Shown here: positions 1-6,193 of the stretch, one piece after another | Numbering within the stretch: the first letter of the stretch is position 1 | Layout: every line of letters starts with the position of its first letter | Made by a program: the position numbers and the translations under genes | Assembly (NCBI GenBank): GCA_041485845.1 | Contig: JBGPKH010000284.1 | Location: 1 to 10,675 of the forward strand | DNA: 10,675 bases | From: OMOG01 sp041485845 | Lineage (GTDB): Bacteria > Acidobacteriota > Terriglobia > Bryobacterales > Bryobacteraceae | Direction: 5' to 3' | Notes under the pieces: model-generated | Databases searched by the model: none | What the model was told of the DNA's origin: nothing | What the model saw: only the letters and a program-made list of their open reading frames with translations

Positions 1-227
1 GAGAGCAAGCGGATTCGCGTGAATTGGCGGTCGCGACTCGCAGTCGGGTTCGAGAACGCGGAGCGAGCGGAGGAGCGCAGTCCTGGGCGCGGCAGCGTGT
101 CCCAGGGCGAAACGGTCAAGTTATTTTTGCGCGCGCGCTTACCGAGCCGCCCCCTTGCCGAGCCGCGGCCAAAGGAAGCGGTCGCCGGTTTCCGGCGTCC
201 CCGCGTGGGACAATAGAAAAACACGCT
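1..227. other. Upstream region without a recognisable gene
   Basis: I see no credible coding sequence here. Open frames cross it but start at GTG or TTG and give arginine-rich sequence typical of high-GC shadow frames. It contains two short inverted repeats: CCTGGG (about 85-90) with CCCAGG, and CGCCGG-TTT-CCGGCG at 183-197. Neither is followed by a T-run, so neither is a convincing intrinsic terminator. No clear promoter or Shine-Dalgarno sequence precedes the next gene. The 5' edge may hold the end of a neighbouring transcription unit that lies outside the window. Confidence 0.4.
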
Positions 228-3173
228 ATGCGCCGCATTGGGACCCTCTCTCTCTTGATCGCCTGCCTGGGTGCGCCAGTCGTCGCGCGTCACAGCACTT
301 CCGTCTGCGGCGCCAGTCGGGAAGGCTCCAGCGAGACCTTGTTCCTGCATCGCCAGTCGGTCCGGGCCCGCTCGAGACTCCGCCCGCTGGCGGCCACGCC
401 GTCATTCGCGTCGGCCAATCGCGATATCGGCAACATCGCGATCGTCGAAGACACCGACGGCGTAGTGGCCCGCCAGAACCAGTTCAACCTCGACCTGAAG
501 ACGCTGCAATTCATTCCCACGGCGCCCAACGCCGCGCGTTACCGCTTTGCGGTGGCGGACGGGGGCTTCGACTTGGCCGCGGCTTCCGGCACGCCCCTGG
601 CGGCGCTCGACGACGACGATACCCGCCAGGTTAGCCTGCCGTTTCCCTTCCCGTTCTTCGGCGCGACGTATACCCAGGTCTTCATCAACTCCGACGGCAA
701 CCTCACTTTCACCGCCGGCGACAGCGCCTCCACCGAGCGGTCGCTCGGCCGCATGACCGCGGGCCCGCCGCGCATCTCCCCCTTGTTCGACGATCTCGAC
801 CCCGCGCTGACCGCCGGCGGCGTCCGCATGCTGGCCGATCCGACCCGCGTGGTAGTGAGTTGGATCGGCGTTCCTGAATGGCAGGCGTTCGGCATCGGGG
901 CGCGCCAGACCTTTCAGGTGAAACTGTACCCCGACGGGCGCCTCGAGTTTTCCTATTCCGCCATCAACGCCACCAGCGCCGTGGTAGGGATCGTACCCGG
1001 CAATTTGAAAGGCTCCACCACGCTCCTCGATTTCCGTAACGATCCCAGCGGCGATTACTCCGGCGCCGTGGTGGAGCGGTTCGGCGACACCCTGCAAGTC
1101 GATCCCGTCACGGTAGCGCAGAAGTTCTTCCAGACCCATGAGGACTCCTACGACTACCTCATGATCTACAACAACCAGGGGATCGGCGCCAGCCCCACAG
1201 CAGTAGCGTTTGAAAATACCGTCCGCGCCAGCGGCGCCGGCTATGGCGCTACGGCAACCGACACCGGGCGGCAGTATGGGTCGGCTTCCCGTCTGCAGGC
1301 GGTAGCCAACATGGGAAACCTGGGCCAGTACCCCAAGGATCCCAACCTGATTGTGCCCCTGCGGCAGGCCGCGGGCGACACGCCGCTGTCGATCCTGGCG
1401 CACGAAGCCGGGCACCTCTTCCTGGCCTACGCCAGCGTCCGCGACCCCAACGATCCATCGGCGCGGCCCACGCTCAACACCGACCAGGTCCACTGGAGCT
1501 TCGTCTTCAACTCGGAGGCTTCGCTGGTCGAAGGCGAGCGCATTGCGGACCGGGGCGCCGGCTTCACGCCAGAATTCCTCACTACCGATACCGCGCAGGG
1601 CTACGCGCCGCTCGATCAGTACCTCATGGGCTTCCGGCCGCCCACCCAGGTTCCGCCGGGCTTTTACGTGGGCAACGCGCCGTCTTTCCTCTTGGGACAA
1701 CACCCCATTCGCGGCATCGGCTTCGACGGCGTCCGTCGCGATTTCACCATCGACGACCTGATCCGCGCGGAGGGCCGCCGGACTCCCGATGACACCGTGG
1801 CGCAGCGCCGCTTCCGTTTCGCCTTCATTCTGGTGGTGGCGCAGGGATCGCAACCACCCGCCGCGGACCTCGCACAAGTGGAGACATACCGCCAACAGTT
1901 CGAGCCGTACTTTGCGAACGCGACTTCCAGCAATGCCTCCGCCGACACCACGTTGAAGCGCAGCATGAAGCTGTCGCTGTTCCCCGCGACGGGCGTGGTT
2001 GCGGGCCTCTCGGCCTCCGCGAGTTTGACCCTGGCAACAGCCCCGGCCGCCGACATGACCGTGCAGTTCCAGGCGCCCAACGGCAACGCGTCGCTGCCGG
2101 CCTCGGTGCGGATTCCCGCCGGCGCCACCAGCGCATCTTTCACTGTCTCCGGTGTAAGAGCGGGAGTGGAAGAAGTGACCGCCATCCCCGGCGACCCCGC
2201 CTACGAAACCGCATTCGCGCGCGTCCAGGTGGCCGGCGCCTCGCTGCTCAAGCTCGTGGCGATCTCCGGCGATCATCAGGTTTCGAACGGTGCGGGCGCG
2301 CTATCCGACCCCATCGTGATTCGCCTGACGGACGCCAACAACCTGGCATATCCGGGCGCGCGCATTGTGGCAACGGCATCGGCCGGCGGAAGCGTCGCGA
2401 CTCCGGCGGTGGTCACCGGCGCGCGCGGCGAGGCGGCCTTCCGTTGGACGCCCGGACCGGCTCCTGCAAGTCAGTTGCAACTGGCTGTCGACGGCCTTCC
2501 GGCTGTCAGCCTCACGCTGAGCGGCGGCAACGCGGCGCCCGTCGCAACCGCGGTAGTGAATGCCGCGTCATTCGTAAGCGGCATGGCGGCGGGCGCCATC
2601 GAGACCGTGACGGGCGTCAACCTCGCGGGCGGGCAGACCGCCACAGCGCCATATCCGTGGCCCACCACGCTCTCCGGCGTGCGCGTGCTGTTGAACGGCG
2701 CCGCGCTGCCATTGACCTACGTAAGCGACACGCAAATCAATTTCTATGTTCCGCAGGATGCGCCGCTGGGGGCCGGCACGCTGACCATCGTCACCCCGTC
2801 GGGAGCCCAGGCCACCGCGACGGTGAACGTGACCGCCCTGCAACCCGGCATCTTCCCCGGAGCGGTCCTCAAGGCCGGGACCGCGGTGAGCGCGGTCTCG
2901 ACGCCGGTGCGCGCCGGCGACTTCATCGAGATCTACTGCACGGGCCTCGGTCCCACCCGCATGGTGGGCGGTTTGCAGCAAACCGTGGTCACGCCGACGG
3001 TGTTCATCGGGGCCGTGCCGGTGACCCCGGTCTTCAGCGGCCTGACGCCCGGCCTGGACGGGCTGTACCAGGTGAACGTGCAGATTCCCGTGGGACTCGC
3101 GCCCGGTTTGCAGCCGCTCCTCATGTCGGTTAACCTGACCCATAGCAACGAAATTTCAATCGCGGTGCAATGA
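228..3173 (+). CDS. Large secreted protein: nidogen-like part, HExxH metallopeptidase-like core, Ig-like domains and TIGR03437 C-terminal domain
   Basis: About 981 residues from the ATG at 228. I chose this start because it opens directly with a signal peptide (MRR, then a hydrophobic stretch ending near residue 20). The frame is open further upstream, but that part begins at TTG and is low-complexity arginine-rich sequence. Around residues 136-200 there is a nidogen-like beta region (LPFPFPFF, NSDGNLTF, FDDLD). HEAGH at 392-396 is a zinc-binding HExxH; H422 (in HWSF) or E430 are candidates for the third ligand. PLDQYLMGF follows. Ig-like repeats cover about 630-775, the second resembling bacterial Ig-like (Big_1) domains. 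From N778 to the end is a TIGR03437-type domain (NAASF..., LNG, QINFYVP, CTGLGP), found mainly in Acidobacteria. Exported proteolysis or surface binding is inferred; the substrate is unknown. There is no clear Shine-Dalgarno. The stop overlaps the peroxiredoxin start. Confidence 0.82.
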   Translation: MRRIGTLSLLIACLGAPVVARHSTSVCGASREGSSETLFLHRQSVRARSRLRPLAATPSFASANRDIGNIAIVEDTDGVVARQNQFNLDLKTLQFIPTAPNAARYRFAVADGGFDLAAASGTPLAALDDDDTRQVSLPFPFPFFGATYTQVFINSDGNLTFTAGDSASTERSLGRMTAGPPRISPLFDDLDPALTAGGVRMLADPTRVVVSWIGVPEWQAFGIGARQTFQVKLYPDGRLEFSYSAINATSAVVGIVPGNLKGSTTLLDFRNDPSGDYSGAVVERFGDTLQVDPVTVAQKFFQTHEDSYDYLMIYNNQGIGASPTAVAFENTVRASGAGYGATATDTGRQYGSASRLQAVANMGNLGQYPKDPNLIVPLRQAAGDTPLSILAHEAGHLFLAYASVRDPNDPSARPTLNTDQVHWSFVFNSEASLVEGERIADRGAGFTPEFLTTDTAQGYAPLDQYLMGFRPPTQVPPGFYVGNAPSFLLGQHPIRGIGFDGVRRDFTIDDLIRAEGRRTPDDTVAQRRFRFAFILVVAQGSQPPAADLAQVETYRQQFEPYFANATSSNASADTTLKRSMKLSLFPATGVVAGLSASASLTLATAPAADMTVQFQAPNGNASLPASVRIPAGATSASFTVSGVRAGVEEVTAIPGDPAYETAFARVQVAGASLLKLVAISGDHQVSNGAGALSDPIVIRLTDANNLAYPGARIVATASAGGSVATPAVVTGARGEAAFRWTPGPAPASQLQLAVDGLPAVSLTLSGGNAAPVATAVVNAASFVSGMAAGAIETVTGVNLAGGQTATAPYPWPTTLSGVRVLLNGAALPLTYVSDTQINFYVPQDAPLGAGTLTIVTPSGAQATATVNVTALQPGIFPGAVLKAGTAVSAVSTPVRAGDFIEIYCTGLGPTRMVGGLQQTVVTPTVFIGAVPVTPVFSGLTPGLDGLYQVNVQIPVGLAPGLQPLLMSVNLTHSNEISIAVQ

Positions 3174-3613
3174 TGTTTTCCTGGCTCTTTTCCAGTCCGC
3201 TCGCGGTGGGCACGCCCGCGCCCGATTTTGCGCTGCCGGACGATTCCGGCCGCATCGTCACTCTCTCGGCATTGCTTGGCAGGCGCGTCGTCCTGGTATT
3301 CTATCCGGGCGACGATACCCCGGGCTGCACGAAACAACTCTGCCAGTTCCGCGACGGTTGGAGCGCGGCGCGGACCGCGGGCGTGGAAGTCTTCGGAGTG
3401 AATCCGCAGAGCGCGCGCAGCCACACGAAGTTCCGCGAGAAATTCCACTTCCCGTTCCCCCTGCTGGTGGACCAGGGCCAGAAGGTGGCGGCGCTCTATC
3501 ATGCCAACGGGATCATCGTGAAGCGCACGGTGTACGGCATCGGCGCCGACGGTGTGATTCGTTTCGCGCGCCGCGGCATGCCGAGCCCTTCGGAAGTGCT
3601 CAAAGCTACGTAG
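3170..3613 (+). CDS. Thioredoxin-dependent peroxiredoxin, Bcp/PrxQ (AhpC/TSA) type
   Basis: 147 residues with the AhpC/TSA thioredoxin fold: GTPAPDFALPDDSG near the N-terminus, a strand VVLVFYPGDDTPGCT, and DGVIRFARRG near the C-terminus. C53 in TPGCT is the peroxidatic cysteine. C58, five residues on, is in the position of the resolving cysteine of atypical 2-Cys Bcp/PrxQ enzymes. These reduce H2O2 and organic hydroperoxides with electrons from thioredoxin. Length is close to the family norm of about 150. No signal peptide is evident, although the first residues are hydrophobic, so a cytosolic location is most likely. The ATG overlaps the upstream TGA (ATGA) and has no Shine-Dalgarno of its own, which suggests translational coupling. 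A second ATG follows at 3173. The family call is firm; the physiological link to the secreted upstream protein is not obvious. Confidence 0.92.
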   Translation: MMFSWLFSSPLAVGTPAPDFALPDDSGRIVTLSALLGRRVVLVFYPGDDTPGCTKQLCQFRDGWSAARTAGVEVFGVNPQSARSHTKFREKFHFPFPLLVDQGQKVAALYHANGIIVKRTVYGIGADGVIRFARRGMPSPSEVLKAT

Positions 3614-3762
3614 GGGGGCCGCGGCTCAGCACGCAGGTTCCAAGCTGTGACCCTGTGGCGCAGGCACTCCTGCCGGGGAACCGTGTCCTTGACGCCGCGA
3701 TGCGGAGGAAAAGGAGAAAACCGAGCAAGTCAAAACGGGAGAGCGCAGAGGCAGTGGAGCCA
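3614..3762. other. Intergenic stretch with a short hairpin, no gene
   Basis: No coding sequence is convincing here. The peroxiredoxin stop is followed by a G-run and then an imperfect inverted repeat with core GCAGG-CACT-CCTGC at 3660-3673. There is no T-run, so Rho-independent termination is not supported. The purine-rich part at 3703-3720 looks like a ribosome binding site but has no convincing start after it. This stretch runs in frame into the DUF433-like relic downstream. Confidence 0.4.
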
Positions 3763-3900
3763 ATGAAGACCGGCGGCAACGAGGTTGTGACAAAACCGGA
3801 CCCGGCGATCATGGGCGGAAAGCCGTGCATGACCGTCGGAATGATCGTCGAGGCGATCGCCGTGAGTCGCACTATCTCCAATCCAACTGAAGAAGAATAA
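3763..3900 (+). pseudogene. Degraded DUF433 (VapB-like antitoxin) gene relic
   Basis: A 45-codon frame from the ATG at 3763, with GTGGAG a few bases upstream. Residues 13-21 (DPAIMGGKP) and 23-33 (MTVGMIVEAIA) match the DUF433 pattern: a conserved D-P-x-I-x-G-G-K-P-C-I-R-G-T/M-R motif followed by V-x-x-I-V-E-x-L/I-A. The IRG-T/M-R block expected between PC and MTVGM is absent, a deletion of roughly five codons. The sequence then breaks off at SNPTEEE, where about 25-40 further residues would be expected. Intact members are about 70-85 residues long and often pair with a DUF5615 PIN-like toxin; none is seen here. I read this as a decayed toxin-antitoxin fragment. A functional mini-protein is possible but unlikely. 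Confidence 0.6.
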
Positions 3901-4016
3901 CTCTTTTCCTTCCTAAGAGCTACGAGGGCGGTGCCGATTTCCTGACTTTGGCCGGATTACGGTCACAAGCTTTTGAGAAAAATTTTTCATCACTTAATCA
4001 TTTCGATTTCTATCAC
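3901..4016. other. AT-rich island upstream of a promoter, with an A5T5 palindrome
   Basis: From about 3965 to 4035 the sequence is strikingly AT-rich against a GC-rich background. It includes the perfect 12-bp palindrome GAAAAATTTTTC at 3977-3988. No open frame here resembles a known protein. The island ends at the candidate -35 box of the downstream promoter, so it may act as a curved or UP-like upstream element, or as an operator. That role is inferred from position and composition only. Confidence 0.4.
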
Positions 4017-4045
4017 TTGACCAATTTTAATAACGTGTGTAGTAC
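4017..4045 (+). promoter_or_regulatory. Candidate sigma-70-type promoter for the secreted protein at 4146
   Basis: TTGACC at 4017-4022 is a strong -35 match. It is separated by exactly 17 bases from TAGTAC at 4040-4045, a partial -10 match. It lies at the edge of the AT-rich island and about 100 bases upstream of the next start codon. Transcription would begin near 4052 and give a leader of about 94 nucleotides that includes the terminator-like hairpin. The call rests on box sequence and spacing alone. Confidence 0.45.
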
Positions 4046-4103
4046 AGGGTATGCGGGCGCCCTCCAGCTACACTAAAGTCAGCAGAAGACTACCGCTTCT
4101 CCG

Positions 4104-4136
4104 CCGCACCCGGCCGGGTGCGGATTTTCTTTTTTT
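4104..4136 (+). terminator. Intrinsic terminator hairpin placed in the 5' leader, directly before the ribosome binding site
   Basis: Positions 4104-4123 form a perfect 20-base palindrome (CCGCACCC, GGCC, GGGTGCGG), followed by a T-rich run at 4125-4136 interrupted by one C. This is a textbook Rho-independent terminator. GGAGG at 4137-4141 and the ATG at 4146 follow immediately, so the hairpin ends the leader of the downstream gene and does not close an upstream one. A smaller hairpin (AGAAG 4084-4088, CTTCT 4096-4100) precedes it. The arrangement suggests transcription attenuation or a cis-regulatory RNA. I do not recognise a known riboswitch class in the leader. Confidence 0.75.
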
Positions 4137-4145
4137 GGAGGTACG

Positions 4146-5411
4146 ATGATCCCCCGTTTGCTTATCGCAGCAGTAGTGTGGCTGGCCGCACCCGCTTGGG
4201 GCGCTCCACCGCTCACGACCGTTCAGGACGTGCTTTACAAGGCCGATGGAACACGATTCAGCGGCACTTTGACTATCACTTGGAAGAGTTTCGAGGCAGC
4301 CGATCAGACCACGATCGCCATGCACAGCATCACCGCCAAGGTGGTGGATGGGAATCTCCGCGTGCAACTCGTCCCCACCACCAGCAGCACCCCCGCGGTG
4401 TTTTACCAGGTCACTTACAACAGCGACGGCCGCATCCAGTTCCACGAAACCTGGTCGGTGCCCGAAAGCGGCACGCCGTTGCGTCTTCGCGACGTTCGGG
4501 TCTCGCCCTCGGCGATTGCGACCGATGATGGCAACACTCCGGTCAATGAGACCGACGTCATCGGGCTCATTGCCGACCTGGGCATGCGCCCGGTCAAAGG
4601 GCCCGGCTTTGCCGCCGGACGCGTGACGGTCGTGAATGCCACCGGCGCGCTCGAATCGGTCGCCGGCAGCGCGTCGGATTGTGTGCGCGTCGATGGATCC
4701 GCGGGTCCGTGCGGCGGCCAGGCCCCGTCGTTCATCGATGGCGACGCGCCCACCGGAATCGTGGACGGCTCGAACACCGTGTTCACCCTTTCGGCCACGC
4801 CCGACCCGCCCTCCAGCCTCGCTGTGTACCGCAACGGCCTGCTCCAGAAAATCGCCCAGGACTACACCTTCGGCGGCCGCACCGTCCAGTTCGTGGCCGC
4901 CGCGGCGCCGCAACCAGGCGATACCCTGCTGGCTTCCTACCGCCTCACCGGGACCGACACCAGCGTGCTGCAAATGTTTCCCAATCCCCAGGTGCTGTGC
5001 AGCGGAACCGGGGCGGCTACCGTGTCGACCACCCTCGCCAGCATCGGGATCTGCTCGATCCCTTCCGGAGTTCTGGTACCCGGCGACCGCGTCGAAGTGC
5101 GCTTCGACCTGGCGCACCAAGGCGCGGTCTCCGGCTTCAGCTTCGAGGTTCACTGGGGCGCCACGGTGGTGGCGCACCGCGATGCGGCGTCGTCGGACAC
5201 GGTCGTCACCGGACGTGCCGACGCCGGAATTCTGGCAAGCGGCTCCCAACTGAGTTTTCAATCCTGGGGCACGGTGCTGCCGTTCACCGCGGGATTGGCC
5301 AGTGCCGCCGACGCGTATGCCACCGGACTGACCATCGATTTTCAGGGCAGGCTGGCGCAAGCCGGCGACACCCTGACGCTGGTCAATTACACGGTGGTTC
5401 GCTTACCCTGA
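4146..5411 (+). CDS. Secreted beta-rich protein of unknown function
   Basis: 421 residues, starting at an ATG four bases after a strong GGAGG. Residues 1-20 are a signal peptide (MIPR, a hydrophobic core, then APAWGA). The mature N-terminus, about 25-120 (DVLYKADGTRFSGTLTITW, YQVTYNSDGRIQF, LRLRDVRVS), looks like a beta-sandwich of a type I know from secreted acidobacterial proteins. About 198-268 resembles the modules found near the ends of phage tail-fibre-like proteins (GIVDGSNTVFTLS, LAVYRNGLLQK, DYTFGGRTVQF, LLASYRL). The C-terminal part, 280-421, is another beta domain. The cysteines form two close pairs, C179/C189 and C285/C303, possible disulfides in an exported protein. An adhesive, matrix or envelope role is inference; no catalytic motif is seen. 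Expression is probably controlled through the leader hairpin just upstream. Confidence 0.78.
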   Translation: MIPRLLIAAVVWLAAPAWGAPPLTTVQDVLYKADGTRFSGTLTITWKSFEAADQTTIAMHSITAKVVDGNLRVQLVPTTSSTPAVFYQVTYNSDGRIQFHETWSVPESGTPLRLRDVRVSPSAIATDDGNTPVNETDVIGLIADLGMRPVKGPGFAAGRVTVVNATGALESVAGSASDCVRVDGSAGPCGGQAPSFIDGDAPTGIVDGSNTVFTLSATPDPPSSLAVYRNGLLQKIAQDYTFGGRTVQFVAAAAPQPGDTLLASYRLTGTDTSVLQMFPNPQVLCSGTGAATVSTTLASIGICSIPSGVLVPGDRVEVRFDLAHQGAVSGFSFEVHWGATVVAHRDAASSDTVVTGRADAGILASGSQLSFQSWGTVLPFTAGLASAADAYATGLTIDFQGRLAQAGDTLTLVNYTVVRLP

Positions 5412-5428
5412 TCCTTCGCCGAAGAGGG

Positions 5429-5455
5429 GGCCGCGACACAACTTGTGTCGCGGCC
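5429..5455. repeat. Palindromic hairpin between convergent genes (core CACAACTTGTG)
   Basis: GGCCGCGACACAA at 5429-5441 is the exact reverse complement of TTGTGTCGCGGCC at 5443-5455, with a single base between the arms. The RNA would form a stem of at least 10 bp. It sits in the 54-base gap between the stop of the secreted protein and the stop of the Uma2 gene. There is no T-run on either side, so it may be a bidirectional Rho-linked or mRNA-protecting structure. It shares its core with the second hairpin at 5493-5521. Confidence 0.7.
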
Positions 5456-5465
5456 GCTCTGCAAG

Positions 5466-6086
5466 TTATTGATTCTGCGAGAGAGCAGTCCTTCCAGGAG
5501 CCACATCTTGTGGCTCCTGGAGATCGATGTTCTCGTAGAGATCGCCGAGTGATAGCCGGCAGCCGATGGACTGCAAGTCGAGAACGTCTTCGAGCCGGCC
5601 GGCCGACGTGAGCAGCCAGCGGCCATCGGGTTGGCGTGTAAACAGATCGACGTGAACGCGGTCGGATGAAACCAGAAGATACTCGGAAAACGATTCAATC
5701 GTTTGGTACTGATCGAACTTGCGGCCCCGGTCGTAAGCTTCCGTCGAGGCAGAGAGCACCTCGACCAACAGATTCGGATTCAACAGCGTATCTCTCTGGT
5801 CGTCCAGAAACTGCCGCTCGCCGCAGACGACCGTCACGTCGGGATAGGTGTAGAGCCCCGTCGCGCTCACGCGGACCCGCATATCATTTGAATAAACGCG
5901 GCACGGCCCGGACCGAAGCTGCTGGTGGAGCCCGGCTACCAGGTTCGTCACCAGAAGGTTGTGGGCCTCCTTCGCACCGGCCATGGCGAACATCTCGCCC
6001 TGATAGTATTCGCTCTTGAACTCAGCCTTGCGCTCGATTTCGAGGTACTGTTCGGGTGTAAGAAAAGTTCTCGGATTGGTCGACAC
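5466..6086 (-). CDS. Uma2/DUF820 family protein, PD-(D/E)XK nuclease-like
   Basis: 206 residues from a GTG start at 6086, with GAGAGG six bases upstream on the minus strand. MSTNPRTFLTPEQYLEIERKA and SEYYQGEMFAMAG are typical of the Uma2 N-terminus. Candidate active-site residues are D83 (TYPDVTVV), E109 (NLLVEVLSAST) and K123 (YDRGRKFDQY), in the order expected for a PD-(D/E)XK fold. The family is abundant in cyanobacteria and acidobacteria and is annotated as putative endonuclease; the biological substrate is not established. After DLYENIDL, where family members normally end, there are about 17 extra residues encoded by a palindromic hairpin (5493-5521) and the sequence beyond it. The gene is divergent from the NTPase pair and convergent with the secreted protein gene. 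Confidence 0.88.
   Translation of the reverse strand: MSTNPRTFLTPEQYLEIERKAEFKSEYYQGEMFAMAGAKEAHNLLVTNLVAGLHQQLRSGPCRVYSNDMRVRVSATGLYTYPDVTVVCGERQFLDDQRDTLLNPNLLVEVLSASTEAYDRGRKFDQYQTIESFSEYLLVSSDRVHVDLFTRQPDGRWLLTSAGRLEDVLDLQSIGCRLSLGDLYENIDLQEPQDVAPGRTALSQNQ
5493..5521. repeat. Palindromic hairpin inside the 3' end of the Uma2 gene (core CACATCTTGTG)
   Basis: CCAGGAGCCACA at 5494-5505 and TGTGGCTCCTGG at 5509-5520 are perfect 12-bp inverted arms around TCT. T5493 and A5521 add a thirteenth pair. On the minus strand it codes for the QEPQDVAPG stretch at the Uma2 C-terminus. Its centre (5502-5512) differs at one position from the centre of the hairpin at 5429-5455 (5437-5447), while the outer arms differ but remain complementary. 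This is the pattern of a family of short palindromic repeats. Confidence 0.7.
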
Positions 6087-6167
6087 AGGCGGCCTCTCAC
6101 GACCACCTTACCACGGGCTCCGGGGACAGGCCCCTCAGTTTTCGACTTGCAAACGACAACACTTCCG
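6087..6167. other. Divergent intergenic region between Uma2 and the NTPase unit
   Basis: This short region must hold the 5' signals of both divergent genes. GGGG-ACAGG-CCCC at 6122-6134 is a small inverted repeat. For the plus strand, TTGCAA at 6147-6152 is a possible -35, placed 18 bases before TACAAC at 6171-6176. No convincing minus-strand promoter was found by eye. Confidence 0.35.
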
Positions 6168-6193
6168 TTGTACAACATATGTGATGTACAACA
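6168..6193 (+). promoter_or_regulatory. Operator-like palindrome with repeated TGTACAACA over the NTPase start
   Basis: Positions 6168-6191 form an imperfect 24-base palindrome with outer arms TTGTACA and TGTACAA; 20 of its 24 positions are symmetric. The 9-mer TGTACAACA occurs at 6169-6177 and again at 6185-6193, 16 bp apart (about 1.5 helical turns). The element covers the candidate -10 (TACAAC, 6171-6176) and the ATG at 6184. If that -10 is used, transcription would begin almost at the ATG and the mRNA would be leaderless, consistent with the lack of a Shine-Dalgarno. A repressor binding here could block the promoter. The regulator is not identified. Confidence 0.4.

Noticed and set aside
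183..197. CGCCGG-TTT-CCGGCG as a terminator of an upstream gene
   Set aside because: It lacks a T-run and no upstream gene is visible in the window.
24..227. N-terminal extension of the first gene from a TTG start
   Set aside because: The extension is arginine-rich with no similarity, and would bury the signal peptide that begins at the ATG at 228.
402..2276. Long minus-strand open frame of 624 codons opposite the first gene
   Set aside because: It is a GC-rich antisense shadow: low-complexity Gly/Arg/His-rich sequence with no recognisable domain, lying over a clear plus-strand gene with motifs.
3901..4016. DUF5615-like toxin remnant next to the DUF433 relic
   Set aside because: An open frame passes through (GADFLTLAGLRSQAF), but it has no start and I could not match it to the toxin family.
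4068..5360. Minus-strand open frame of 430 codons opposite the second secreted protein
   Set aside because: Same shadow pattern. The plus strand has a strong ribosome binding site, a signal peptide and beta-domain motifs.
6016..6183. Upstream extension of the first ATPase into the Uma2 coding region
   Set aside because: Family-like sequence begins at the ATG at 6184. The upstream part is antisense to the Uma2 gene.
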